Assembly (NCBI RefSeq): GCF_035207705.1 | Contig: NZ_CP128187.1 | Location: 2,728,001 to 2,792,000 of the forward strand | Source: Maribacter sp. BPC-D8 | Lineage (GTDB): Bacteria; Bacteroidota; Bacteroidia; Flavobacteriales; Flavobacteriaceae | DNA: 64,000 nucleotides | Reading direction: 5' to 3' | Part shown: positions 20,100 through 29,249 of the stretch, piece by piece | Position numbering within the stretch: position 1 is the first letter of the stretch | How the letters are laid out: each line of letters starts with the position of its first letter | Made by a program: the position numbers and the translations under genes | The notes under the pieces: model-generated | Told to the model about the DNA's origin: nothing | Seen by the model: the letters and a program-made list of their open reading frames with translations, nothing else | Databases searched by the model: none

Positions 20100-20789
20100 C
20101 TATAAAAGGGATTTTATTTCTTGCAAATCGTAAATTATCGGAGCCACATCATGAGTTTCTTCTCTATGCGCATTAAAGTGTATGGTATGAAAACCTAAAG
20201 ATTTCGCGCCCAAAATATCTGCCTCTAAGCTATCGCCAATCATTATTGATTTTTCTGGTACTACACCAGCTCTATTTAAAGCCAAATTAAAGATAACCGG
20301 ATTCGGCTTTTTAGCTCCTGCCATTTCAGAATCAATAATCTGATCAAAATAGCTATGAATACCAGAGTTTCTAAGCTTCTTATCTTGAACTTCTTGGAAA
20401 CCGTTGGTAATGATGTGCAATTTATATTTAGGTTTTAAATAATCTAACACCTCAATAGCATTAGGAAAAAGAGCGTTGAATGAGGATAAATGATTAATAT
20501 ATTCTTCGGATAATAAATGAATTAAATCATCGGTAGCAGGATGCCCCATAGTATCAAAAACCGATTTAAGTCGCTGATACCGTAATTCGGTTTTTGTTAT
20601 TTTCTCTTCTCTAAACAATTTCCAAAACTTCAAATTTGCTGGTACATAGACTTCTAGAAAGTCTTGTAGTTCAACACCAACTTTATGATCGTTAAATATT
20701 TTTTCAAAGGTCAGTGCCGAGTTTTTATCAAAATCCCACAAGGTGTGATCTAAATCAAAAAATACATCTGTTACTTTATCTTCAAACAT
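20100..20789 (-). CDS. YjjG-type HAD hydrolase (noncanonical pyrimidine nucleotidase family)
   Basis: The 229-residue HAD phosphatase has motif I FFDLDHTLWDF (residues 10-20, nucleophile Asp in DLD), motif II IITNGF, Lys in AGAKKPNPVIF and motif IV IGDSLEADILGA. A helical cap lies between motifs I and II. The whole pattern matches YjjG/YfnB nucleotidases that clean up aberrant pyrimidine nucleotides. The start overlaps the upstream deacetylase-like gene by 8 bp. Confidence 0.85.
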   Translation of the reverse strand: MFEDKVTDVFFDLDHTLWDFDKNSALTFEKIFNDHKVGVELQDFLEVYVPANLKFWKLFREEKITKTELRYQRLKSVFDTMGHPATDDLIHLLSEEYINHLSSFNALFPNAIEVLDYLKPKYKLHIITNGFQEVQDKKLRNSGIHSYFDQIIDSEMAGAKKPNPVIFNLALNRAGVVPEKSIMIGDSLEADILGAKSLGFHTIHFNAHREETHDVAPIIYDLQEIKSLL

Positions 20790-22077
20790 GTTGTTGTTTT
20801 ATTACTTCGGTGTACACATTCATCCAATCTCTATCTTCTTTATTACCTAAGACTTCATTAGAGAACATGGTTATAAGCGTACCATTAACTTTTCTAACCT
20901 CATCAGTGATCAATTGCACTTGACGCAATACTTCTTGATCTTTCTTAATTTTTGAAAGTGATATATCATGAATCGCAAACGGATGCACTTTTATAGGCTG
21001 CTTTACTTCTAACGGAATATCATAAAACTGAAAAGGCGTACAAGTACCGGCTCTAAAACCAAGTTCAAAGGTATACCCCATGGTGTAGTCATTGGTAAAC
21101 TCTGCCGCAATAAGATTACGATACGTTTGAGGAACATCTACCCTATTATATCGCATTTTACAATTGTTTACTGGTCTATTAATAACCACTTCTAAATTGG
21201 ATTTTTCTTTCTTTAATAGTTCTAAATCAGAAAATGAACTATAGCTTGCTGCCAATGATACTGGTACATAATCAGCTACATATTTTATTAGCGACTTAAA
21301 TTTAATACTGTTGATAGATACGTTTTTATCATACTTTGAGTAATCTGCATACTGAAAAAAGAAATTACACCTAATATTATACTTCTTGTGCAAGGCAATT
21401 AATTCAGCATAATTGTCATAAGGGTCTTTCCGCCTGTTTAATCCCACTGCTATTCTATCTACAACTCTTTTGAACTTAAATGTCCCAATATCCATTAGCA
21501 TACCTACCAAACCGCGAACTACTCCTCTATTCGCATAGCAGTGCGAAGTTGCCACATCTATTACCGATACAAAATCATACGATTTACCTTTATGTTCCAA
21601 ATCTGGAAAACGCTCTTTAAGCGCATCTAATAATTTAAGAGCCCAAATATCTACAACAGGTTTTTGAAGGAATCCGTTTTGGAAAGCGATACTATCTTTC
21701 GGAGAAAATCTACCATGAATATCTTTTACATGCGGCAAGTACTCTTCATACCTTGAAAGTAGAAAGAAACTAGCGGCAAAAATATCAAACGGTAGGTTAC
21801 TACGCTCACCTGCTTGAAAAAAGCAGGGTACATCTTCCCAAACTGCAATATTTAATTCAATATCATTAATACCTTGTTCAAAAAGCAACTCATTACTACG
21901 AACAAAAAATTCGTTCTGTAGTGGTTGTTTTGTATACGTTATTTTTGGTCCGGTATGCTTTATAAACTCCTCTACCTTAGTGGTAAAATCAAGTTCTACA
22001 CCTAATATATTCACGAAGATATGCCTCATGATATAAGTAAGACGTGGTGTGATTTTATGTGTATAAATCAATAACAT
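20782..22077 (-). CDS. Polysaccharide deacetylase-like protein (DUF7033-type N-terminus)
   Basis: The protein is 431 residues from the first start. An internal ATG at residue 17 (MRHIFVNILGVELDF) is the more likely true start and is cytosolic-looking. The N-terminal region has LPFDIFAASFFLLSRYEEYLPH, and the C-terminal half has NE-type carbohydrate esterase 4 features (SVIDVATSHCY, KKYNIRCNFFFQYADYSKYD, VPVSLAASYSSFSDLELL). Several metal-ligand positions of classical deacetylases look altered, so activity is uncertain. It sits between radC and the HAD gene in a tight minus-strand run. Confidence 0.7.
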   Translation of the reverse strand: MLLIYTHKITPRLTYIMRHIFVNILGVELDFTTKVEEFIKHTGPKITYTKQPLQNEFFVRSNELLFEQGINDIELNIAVWEDVPCFFQAGERSNLPFDIFAASFFLLSRYEEYLPHVKDIHGRFSPKDSIAFQNGFLQKPVVDIWALKLLDALKERFPDLEHKGKSYDFVSVIDVATSHCYANRGVVRGLVGMLMDIGTFKFKRVVDRIAVGLNRRKDPYDNYAELIALHKKYNIRCNFFFQYADYSKYDKNVSINSIKFKSLIKYVADYVPVSLAASYSSFSDLELLKKEKSNLEVVINRPVNNCKMRYNRVDVPQTYRNLIAAEFTNDYTMGYTFELGFRAGTCTPFQFYDIPLEVKQPIKVHPFAIHDISLSKIKKDQEVLRQVQLITDEVRKVNGTLITMFSNEVLGNKEDRDWMNVYTEVIKQQHV

Positions 22078-22776
22078 CTATAGAATTTTTTCATCTGCAA
22101 AGCTATAGTAACTTTTTTGGGTAATGATCAAATGATCCAACACTTTAATATCTAAAGTTTCGCTTGCAATTTTTATTTTTTGGGTAATTTGTTTGTCTGC
22201 AGCACTAGGTCTTAACGTACCAGATGGGTGATTGTGGGCCAAAATAATTGCAACTGCACCTAATTCTAATGCTTGTTTCATGACTATACGCACATCTACT
22301 AAAGTACCTGTTATACCACCTTTACTCAACTGCGCTTTATGCAATACTTTGTTGGAATTATTGAGAAAGAGAATCCAGAATTCTTCATGTTCTAAATCGC
22401 CCAATAACGGTTGTAGAATCTCGTATACATCTTTACTGCTACCTATTTTTTCAATTTTAGCGGCATCTTCTCCCCTTCTTCTTCTACCAACTTCTAAAGC
22501 CGCTGCAATACTTACTGCTTTAGCTTCACCAATACCTTTAAAGGTCATCAGTTGTTTTATAGAAAGCCTACCTAATTCATTGAGGTTATTATCTACAGAT
22601 GCCAAAATACGTTTAGATAGTTCAACCGCACTTTCTGATCTACTACCCGAACCTATTAAAATGGCAATCAATTCAGCATCAGATAATACTGAACGACCTT
22701 TATGAACTAGCTTTTCTCTTGGCTTATCATCATCTGACCAATTTTTAATAGATAGTGAAGCGGGTTTATCGTGCAT
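22078..22776 (-). CDS. radC: RadC family JAB/MPN domain protein
   Basis: The 232-residue product has an N-terminal UPF0758 helix-hairpin-helix region (GIGEAKAVSIAAALEVGRRR). A JAB1/MPN metalloprotease-like domain follows, with the motif HNHPSG at 181-186 and Asp194. A glutamate upstream completes the zinc site. RadC is named for DNA repair, but its role is unsettled. The length is normal. Confidence 0.93.
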   Translation of the reverse strand: MHDKPASLSIKNWSDDDKPREKLVHKGRSVLSDAELIAILIGSGSRSESAVELSKRILASVDNNLNELGRLSIKQLMTFKGIGEAKAVSIAAALEVGRRRRGEDAAKIEKIGSSKDVYEILQPLLGDLEHEEFWILFLNNSNKVLHKAQLSKGGITGTLVDVRIVMKQALELGAVAIILAHNHPSGTLRPSAADKQITQKIKIASETLDIKVLDHLIITQKSYYSFADEKIL

Positions 22777-22838
22777 TGGCTAAAGATACAGAACAAATTA
22801 TTTTATGGTAAATTTATACATCAATTAAAAAACCAACC

Positions 22839-23282
22839 ATGAAATCGATTTTAAACGAAGAGGCATACCAAGAAATCAAAAATAGAATCGAACAACTTTC
22901 AGAAACTTCTGAAAAAGGTTGGGGTAAAATGACCATTGGGCAAATGGTTTGGCATTGCCAGTACCCGTTAAAATTAGCTATTAAGAATACACCCAACACT
23001 TCTAAAGGCAATTGGTTCGTAAAAACGTTTTTTAAAAAGTCGTTATATAATGATAAACCATGGCGTAAAAATTTACCGACTGCACCTCAGCTAAAAACAA
23101 AAGAAGATAAGGTATTCAGTACCGAACATGAAACCCTTAAAATTCTGGTGAACGATTTTTATGCAGTACGTGATCGAGAAGAATGGTATCCGCACCCTGC
23201 ATTCGGACCGTTTACAAAAGAACAATGGGGACAAATGCAATACAAACATTTAGACCACCATTTGAAGCAATTCGGAGTGTAA
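22839..23282 (+). CDS. DUF1569/DinB-like protein
   Basis: The 147-residue protein has the helical-bundle pattern of DUF1569: GWGKMTIGQMVWHCQYPLKLA with a likely metal His, later HPAFGPFTKEQWGQMQYKHLDHHLKQF. These His residues (HLDHH) resemble the DinB/YfiT metal site. The biochemical role is unknown. It is a single gene, divergent from radC. Confidence 0.75.
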   Translation: MKSILNEEAYQEIKNRIEQLSETSEKGWGKMTIGQMVWHCQYPLKLAIKNTPNTSKGNWFVKTFFKKSLYNDKPWRKNLPTAPQLKTKEDKVFSTEHETLKILVNDFYAVRDREEWYPHPAFGPFTKEQWGQMQYKHLDHHLKQFGV

Positions 23283-23283
23283 T

Positions 23284-23600
23284 TTGGTTGTTGGTTGTTG
23301 GTTGTTGGTTGTTGGTTGTTGGAAAAAACAAGTTCAAGTTCAAAAGTCAAGTTCAAGTTCAAAACTACACAGTCCTTTTTACTTAATACTTTATACTTAT
23401 TACTTAGTACTCTTTACTCTATTTTCTATCCTCTATTTTCTCTAACCCAACTTTGTACCTAGTACCTTTTACTTAATACTTAATACTTATTACTTTGTAC
23501 CTAGTACCTTTTACTAATTACTAATTACTTCGTACTATTTACTTTACACCTCCTATTTAGAGCTCTTTACACTTTTCTTTTACTTTCTAATTAGAATGTA
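23284..23600. repeat. Low-complexity intergenic repeat block
   Basis: The 445-bp gap between 23283 and 23727 has no gene. It starts with four copies of a GGTTGTT heptamer (about 23285-23320). Next come direct copies of AAGTTCAAGTTCAAAA (about 23330-23362). A long stretch of degenerate 8-10-bp units of the type TACTTANTACTT and TAGTACCTTTTAC follows (about 23375-23560). The pattern suggests slippage-generated or inserted repetitive DNA. Confidence 0.8.
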
Positions 23601-23672
23601 ATCCCTAGACAACCATTTAAGATAATTTGGAATTTAATAAAATAACTTTGTTAAGCATGTTCGGTTTTTAGT

Positions 23673-23703
23673 AAAAAAAAGCCCTTGCAAAAATGACAAG
23701 GGC
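23673..23703 (-). terminator. Rho-independent terminator of the charged-protein gene
   Basis: On the minus strand GCCCTTG and CAAGGGC (23697-23703 and 23681-23687) form a 7-bp stem with a 9-nt loop, followed by eight U (complement of the A-run at 23673-23680). It lies 24 bp after the stop of the gene at 23728-24504. Confidence 0.88.
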
Positions 23704-23727
23704 ATACAAATTGTTATTTAATGAAGT

Positions 23728-24504
23728 TTATTCAACGGGCTCAGAAACTTTTTTAATTTCTTCTGCTTTTTGTTTTACTTTTTCTTTGTTGCGTTTAATT
23801 ACCTCTTCTAACTCGTCAAGCTTTTTCTCTGCATTAGAAATTTTTTCTTCCTTTTGCTTCATAACTTCCTCGTCAGCACCTTTAACTTCTCTTTCCTTCG
23901 CTACTTTTTCTTTGGCATTTTTTACTTTTTCTCTACCTTTTTTAAGAACTTCTTCTTTCTCAGTAAGTTCCTTCTCTGTTTCCTCTACCTGCTCTTTGGC
24001 TATTGAAGCTCGGTATTTACCGAATTCTTCACCACTCATTTCGCCTTTATCTCTACCGTAAGCTTTGCCATTGTTAGATTTTTCTTTTTTAAGCTTTTTT
24101 GCCTTCTTTTCGGCTTCATCGTCTATTTCATCTTCTACATCAAAATCATCATCATTTATCATGTAGTCATCATCATCAAGACCTTTTTCTTTTTTAGCCT
24201 TTTGACCTTTCTGTTTCATTTCTTCAGCTTTGCCCTCTTGGCGTTCCGCTTCGTTTTCAACAGATTCTTTAACATCTTCCTTTTTACCTTTGGCCTTATC
24301 CTTTATTTTATCTTGACCTTTCTGCTTCTTTTCCTTGGCTTTGCCTTTTTGAAACTCCGCTTCATCTTCAACAGACTTTTGAATTTTTTCTTTTTTCTCC
24401 TTACCCTTTGCTTTTCCTTCAGAATTCCCCTGAGAATAACCTGCAGCAGTTGTTAGTGCAAAAAAGAATAACACCAACCCTATATTTTTTATAATAACTT
24501 TCAT
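23728..24504 (-). CDS. Secreted Lys/Glu-rich repeat protein
   Basis: The 258-residue protein has a signal peptide (LFFFALTTAAGYSQ). The mature region is extremely charged. Two imperfect repeats of about 35 residues (around EDEAEFQKGKAKEKKQKGQ and ENEAERQEGKAEEMKQKGQ) are followed by an acidic block (DDDDYMINDDDFDVEDEIDDE). A long predicted coiled coil of Lys/Glu heptads (LTEKEEVLKKGREKVKNAKE) completes it. No enzyme motif is present. It may be a periplasmic structural or stress protein. The small lipoprotein gene lies 11 bp upstream, so the two are likely cotranscribed. Confidence 0.8.
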   Translation of the reverse strand: MKVIIKNIGLVLFFFALTTAAGYSQGNSEGKAKGKEKKEKIQKSVEDEAEFQKGKAKEKKQKGQDKIKDKAKGKKEDVKESVENEAERQEGKAEEMKQKGQKAKKEKGLDDDDYMINDDDFDVEDEIDDEAEKKAKKLKKEKSNNGKAYGRDKGEMSGEEFGKYRASIAKEQVEETEKELTEKEEVLKKGREKVKNAKEKVAKEREVKGADEEVMKQKEEKISNAEKKLDELEEVIKRNKEKVKQKAEEIKKVSEPVE

Positions 24505-24515
24505 ATCCTTTATTT

Positions 24516-24719
24516 TTAAATGCTATCTAATTCTGATAATGCAGATTCTACCTCTTTTGCCTTACTTTCTACTTCTTTTGAAGTTTCCTTTAAATCTTCT
24601 TCAACGGCTTCTATTTTATCTAGTGTTGCATCTAATTGTTCTTGCTCTTTTTCGGTATCTCTACATGAAACTGCACCTAAAAAAATAAAGAATACTACTA
24701 AAATGTTTAATTTTTTCAC
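24516..24719 (-). CDS. Small coiled-coil lipoprotein
   Basis: This 67-residue product has a lipobox (LGAVSCRD) and then an almost pure acidic coiled coil (KEQEQLDATLDKIEAVEED). Its size and layout resemble small Lpp-like lipoproteins, but I see no homology to Lpp. It lies 11 bp upstream of the charged secreted protein, suggesting a shared envelope role. Confidence 0.75.
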   Translation of the reverse strand: MKKLNILVVFFIFLGAVSCRDTEKEQEQLDATLDKIEAVEEDLKETSKEVESKAKEVESALSELDSI

Positions 24720-24780
24720 AATTTAAATTTAATGATTAGTGAAAATCAAACGAAAAACACAATCTCATATTGCCTGATTT

Positions 24781-26142
24781 TTAATTATTTACGATAACAT
24801 TTCGTAAATGTCCCAAATTAAGTCCACCGTAATTTCCAGAACTCATTAATAATAAGGTAGAATTTTTATAATCTTTATTTTCTACAAATTCATGAAACGA
24901 AGCTGCATCGGTAAAAATCTTTAAGTCTTTTCTTTGAAAAGCTTCTGAAATTTGTTCGGGAGTAACTGCTTCTAACTTCTTAATTGCCACAGATTCTGGC
25001 AAGAAGAAAATAACTGCTTCATCAGCGGCATCTAAAGCACCTTTGTATTCCTTTAGAAATTCCGGATTAAAACTACTGTACGTATGCAACTCTAAACAGG
25101 CAATCAATTTTCTATTTGGGTACTGCTCTTTCACTGCCTTTGTAGTAGCGGCTACTTTGCTTGGGGAGTGTGCAAAATCTTTATAGGCGATACTTGAATT
25201 ACCCTCTGCTATTTTCTCTAAACGTTTCGATGCTCCTTTAAAAGTAGCAATAGCTTCATAGAAATCATCCTCATCAACACCCATGTTTTGGCAAATCCAC
25301 TTTGCGCCTGCCAAATTACTTAGGTTATGTTTACCGAAAACCTCAATAGGCATTGGACCTTCATTCGTTTCCAAAAGTGTTTCTCCGTCTTCAACACTAT
25401 ATTCAGGTGTAGTATACGGTAATTTTCTAATGGTATTTTCAGAAGCTTCAACGATTTCCTTTACTGTTTCGTCTTCTATATTATAAGTGATCGAACCACC
25501 GTTTACGATACTATCAACAAATATTTTAAACTGCTCTACGTAATTCTCAAAAGTGGGAAACACATTGATATGATCCCAAGCGATACCACTTAACAAAGCA
25601 ATATTCGGTTGGTATAAATGAAATTTAGGTCTGCGATCTATTGGTGAAGACAAATATTCATCGCCTTCAAGTACGATAAAATCATTATCCTCAGTAAGGT
25701 GCACCATTCTATCAAAGCCATCTAACTGTGCCCCTACCATATAATCAACCTCAATATCATGAAAGTTAAGCACATGAAGGATCATTGAAGTAATGGTTGT
25801 TTTACCATGGCTACCACCAATAACTACTCTGGTTTTATTTTTAGATTGCTCATATAAAAACTCAGGGTAAGAATAAATCGTAATGCCCAATTCTTGCGCT
25901 TTTAGTAATTCTGGGTTATCCGCCTTGGCGTGCATACCTAATACAATAGCATCTAGATCACTAGTGATTTTATCAGAAAACCAGCCAAATTCTTCGGGTA
26001 GTAATCCTTTTGCTGCTAATCTAGATTTAGAAGGTTCAAAAATGACGTCGTCACTACCAGTAATAACATATCCTTTGTGTTCTAGCGCCAACGCTAAATT
26101 GTGCATGGCACTTCCTCCTATTGCAATAAAATGTATTCGCAT
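24781..26142 (-). CDS. mpl: UDP-N-acetylmuramate:L-alanyl-gamma-D-glutamyl-meso-diaminopimelate ligase
   Basis: The 453-residue Mur ligase recycles the murein tripeptide onto UDP-MurNAc. It begins MRIHFIAIGGSAMHNLALAL. It has the ATP loop GGSHGKTTITSM near residue 110, LEGDEYLSSPIDRRPKF near 160, and the third domain YKDFAHSPSKVAATTKAV near 325. The HFIAIGGSAMHN start and the length fit Mpl better than MurC. A partial -7 box (TATCTTTG, complement of 26160-26167) lies just upstream. Confidence 0.92.
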   Translation of the reverse strand: MRIHFIAIGGSAMHNLALALEHKGYVITGSDDVIFEPSKSRLAAKGLLPEEFGWFSDKITSDLDAIVLGMHAKADNPELLKAQELGITIYSYPEFLYEQSKNKTRVVIGGSHGKTTITSMILHVLNFHDIEVDYMVGAQLDGFDRMVHLTEDNDFIVLEGDEYLSSPIDRRPKFHLYQPNIALLSGIAWDHINVFPTFENYVEQFKIFVDSIVNGGSITYNIEDETVKEIVEASENTIRKLPYTTPEYSVEDGETLLETNEGPMPIEVFGKHNLSNLAGAKWICQNMGVDEDDFYEAIATFKGASKRLEKIAEGNSSIAYKDFAHSPSKVAATTKAVKEQYPNRKLIACLELHTYSSFNPEFLKEYKGALDAADEAVIFFLPESVAIKKLEAVTPEQISEAFQRKDLKIFTDAASFHEFVENKDYKNSTLLLMSSGNYGGLNLGHLRNVIVNN

Positions 26143-26393
26143 TACTAAATTTTAGGTGGCAAAGATACGTATTGCGTATGTATTATTTGGGAATTCCAAC
26201 AAAACTAGAGCCTAGTAAATCCTTCTAAAAAAGACAGTCTCATCGATGAAATACGTTAATTTTTAACACTTTTTATCACGTTTAGTAGTATTCACCCTAC
26301 ATAATGATGTTTTCACAACATATAATTTCCTACAAATGTTAACGGAAATACCTTTATGCCCTATTCATATATTCAACAACCAATCCCCTATTA

Positions 26394-29246
26394 ATGAATA
26401 AATTAAACCTTAGGTTCTTTGCCATTGTGCTTTTTATACTCGGTTTTTCAAACTTAGCCGAAGCACAATGTGCAGGTAATGATGCAAGTATTGAGATTTG
26501 CGAAAAAGACCTTGATGTCGCCAATCGTAATTTTGCGCTATTTCCAAGATTAGGCGGCTCCCCTACTGCAGGCGGAACATGGTCTACCACAAACCCAGAA
26601 AATTTTTATGCCTTAAACCAAAGCACCGGAATCGTAGATCTCTGGCGTATTAATAATTATGGCACACATTCATTTGTATACACCAATACTGATTGCAATG
26701 AAACTGCGACAATAAATATAAACCTTGGTGGTTACCCAGGTGAAGATAATATTGATGGTAGTGCAAATGCCTGCGGAGATGATAATAGTGTAAACCTACA
26801 CGGCTTTTTAGGCAGTAATGTAGATGGTAAAGTTCAAGATTTTAATGGGCTTTGGGAAGAAGACCCAAGTACCCTTACCGGATTCTTAGAAGAAAACATT
26901 TTTAACGCCCAAGCTGCAGGTACAGGTATATACATTTTCACTTATACCGTACCCGATGTAAACACTTGTGCTGGTAGAACGGCTACCGTAGTTCTAGAAG
27001 TACACCCACCACCAAACCCTGGTCGACCAACAAGTGTCACTTTTTGTGCGAACGATGATTTTTCAGCGTACACGAATTTTGACCTAAACGACCAACTATT
27101 AGGCGAAGACCCAAACGGAACATGGTCAGAAGATGCTACCGGTCAATTGAGCGATTTAAACGATTCGGTCATTGATATTCAAGAATTGTACGACACTTTC
27201 GGTTATGGCACCTTCTCATTTGTGTATACTGTTTACCCTACACACCCTGTTTGCGAAAAAAGAGAAGTTACCGTCAATATTGATATTCTACCTGTTTTAG
27301 ATGGGGACATTACTGCTGAAGATATTTGTATTGAAGAAGATTATGTCGTAGAACTAGCATATGACGAAACGCTATTACACAATGGTGCATTTTTAATTTC
27401 ATACACTATTGATGGATCGCTTGGGGTTGCAAGCACTTCTCTAATAGACGGAGACGGTCATTTTATTGTCGACCCAACACTAGTGCCCTTAAATGAAACG
27501 GTTACTCTTGAAGTAGTTGGTATTACAAGCGTTAGCCCAATTCGAGATGTTTGCCCAACAGTTATTGTACCACCAACCACCTTTTTGGTCGCGAGCTCAC
27601 AGGCAGACATTGAAGATATTTGTGTGCAGAACGATGCCATCGTACAAATAACAGAAATTCTTGACAACAGCGGTAATTTTGCCAATGGTACTTTCACTAC
27701 GCAATATGTATTAACGAGACCAGATAAGAGTACAGATACATCAGACTCATTTGATCTAGAGTTTATAAGTGGTAATGCTACGATTACCGTACCGGGAAGC
27801 AATTTTTCGGAAGGTGGCGAATATAACTTCAGCCCTACTATTACGAATACATTTGCAACTAACTGCCCTATAGCCGACACTTTTATGGTGACTCCGTTAC
27901 CAGATGCTATTCAGTTAGATTTGATTATAGACAACAATTGCGATGCCATACAAATAGATGTTTTGGTAGACGCTCCTATTTTACCAGATGGCACCTATAC
28001 GATAACTTATGATGTTACCGAATTAGGCTCGAATACTGTACTAACAACAAATACTATAAATTTCACGGGTGGTACTGCTGCCTATCAAATAGATGTCGAT
28101 GCTTTACCTATTGGTAATTATACCGCTAGTGTTCGAAGCATTCAGAATGATACTACACCCTGCCGATTAGATTTTGTGTTCGAAGAGAGCGAAAATTTCT
28201 CACGTGGCGGAGTGCCAGAAGCTCCCGTAGCCGATGCCAGCCAGACTTTTTGTTTGAGCGATTTTAGTGGGTTACCCACATTGATGGATATTAATGTTAC
28301 CGCAGCGGGCGATATCTTATTTTACGATACTAATACAGATACCAATATTCTACCGATTTCAACAGAGCTGATTGACGGTGAAGATTATTTTGTAACCAAT
28401 AGCGACCCACTTACCAATTGTGAGGGAACCGAACGTGTTCAAATAACGGTCAATTTCAGTAACCCTGATGCACCTACGAGTGATAATAATACTCCGTTGT
28501 TCTGCGCAGAAACTAGCCCGACATTGTCGAATATTACTGTAAATGTTATTACAGGCAGTTCTGTTACATGGTTTAGTACGCTCTCTGGCGGTACTGCTTT
28601 AGATGCGTCAACCATTTTAGTAGATGGTCAATCTTATTTCGCAGCTACCAATAGCGGTGGTTGTACGAGCACAGATCGTTTAGAAATTACGCCGACAGTA
28701 ATTACCGTGGCACCAACAGCTATATCTTCAGATGTATTACCTGTTTGTGGTTTAGATGACCCTACGGTTGTAGCATTACGGACTTTAGAAAACGAAACAG
28801 CAAATGAAGTATTCTGGTTTATAACCGAAACTGGCGGTACAGCGCTAACAGATGATGTTCCGTTATTAGAAGACACCGTGTATTATGCAGAAAATTATAA
28901 TTCCCTTACCGGATGTTCTTCTGCAACGCGTATACCTGTAACTGTAGATTTTAGTAATTGTGATCCCGAAAATTATGACTTTTTCATACCTGACGGATTC
29001 TCACCAAATGCCGATGGTAGAAACGATACTTTTTTCATTCCGAATATAGAAACCATATTCCCGAATTTCACTTTAGAGATTTTGAACCGATACGGCACAA
29101 CGCTATTTAAAGGTGACAAAACCAATCCCGCTTGGGATGGTAGAAATGGTTCTGCCACAGCACCAAACGGAGTCTATTTCTATATTATCAATTATAACAA
29201 AGGCAATTCAGAACCTATTCAAGGTCGCTTATACTTAAACAGATAA
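26394..29246 (+). CDS. T9SS type B sorted adhesin-like surface protein
   Basis: The 950-residue protein has a signal peptide (LGFSNLAEAQ), then repeated beta-sandwich modules with the phrase GGTWSTTNP and paired Cys residues. It ends in the gliding motility-associated C-terminal domain: FIPDGFSPNADGRNDTFFIP, LEILNRYGTTLFKG, PNGVYFYIINY. That domain directs export by the type IX secretion system. It is followed by porP/sprF-like and OmpA/PD40 genes, a conserved triad in which the barrel anchors the exported protein. The ligand is unknown. Confidence 0.92.
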   Translation: MNKLNLRFFAIVLFILGFSNLAEAQCAGNDASIEICEKDLDVANRNFALFPRLGGSPTAGGTWSTTNPENFYALNQSTGIVDLWRINNYGTHSFVYTNTDCNETATININLGGYPGEDNIDGSANACGDDNSVNLHGFLGSNVDGKVQDFNGLWEEDPSTLTGFLEENIFNAQAAGTGIYIFTYTVPDVNTCAGRTATVVLEVHPPPNPGRPTSVTFCANDDFSAYTNFDLNDQLLGEDPNGTWSEDATGQLSDLNDSVIDIQELYDTFGYGTFSFVYTVYPTHPVCEKREVTVNIDILPVLDGDITAEDICIEEDYVVELAYDETLLHNGAFLISYTIDGSLGVASTSLIDGDGHFIVDPTLVPLNETVTLEVVGITSVSPIRDVCPTVIVPPTTFLVASSQADIEDICVQNDAIVQITEILDNSGNFANGTFTTQYVLTRPDKSTDTSDSFDLEFISGNATITVPGSNFSEGGEYNFSPTITNTFATNCPIADTFMVTPLPDAIQLDLIIDNNCDAIQIDVLVDAPILPDGTYTITYDVTELGSNTVLTTNTINFTGGTAAYQIDVDALPIGNYTASVRSIQNDTTPCRLDFVFEESENFSRGGVPEAPVADASQTFCLSDFSGLPTLMDINVTAAGDILFYDTNTDTNILPISTELIDGEDYFVTNSDPLTNCEGTERVQITVNFSNPDAPTSDNNTPLFCAETSPTLSNITVNVITGSSVTWFSTLSGGTALDASTILVDGQSYFAATNSGGCTSTDRLEITPTVITVAPTAISSDVLPVCGLDDPTVVALRTLENETANEVFWFITETGGTALTDDVPLLEDTVYYAENYNSLTGCSSATRIPVTVDFSNCDPENYDFFIPDGFSPNADGRNDTFFIPNIETIFPNFTLEILNRYGTTLFKGDKTNPAWDGRNGSATAPNGVYFYIINYNKGNSEPIQGRLYLNR

Positions 29247-29249
29247 CCC

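Noticed and set aside
22232..22705. 157-codon open frame on the plus strand inside radC
   Set aside because: It is antisense to a well-conserved RadC with an intact HNHPSG motif; composition is that of a shadow frame.
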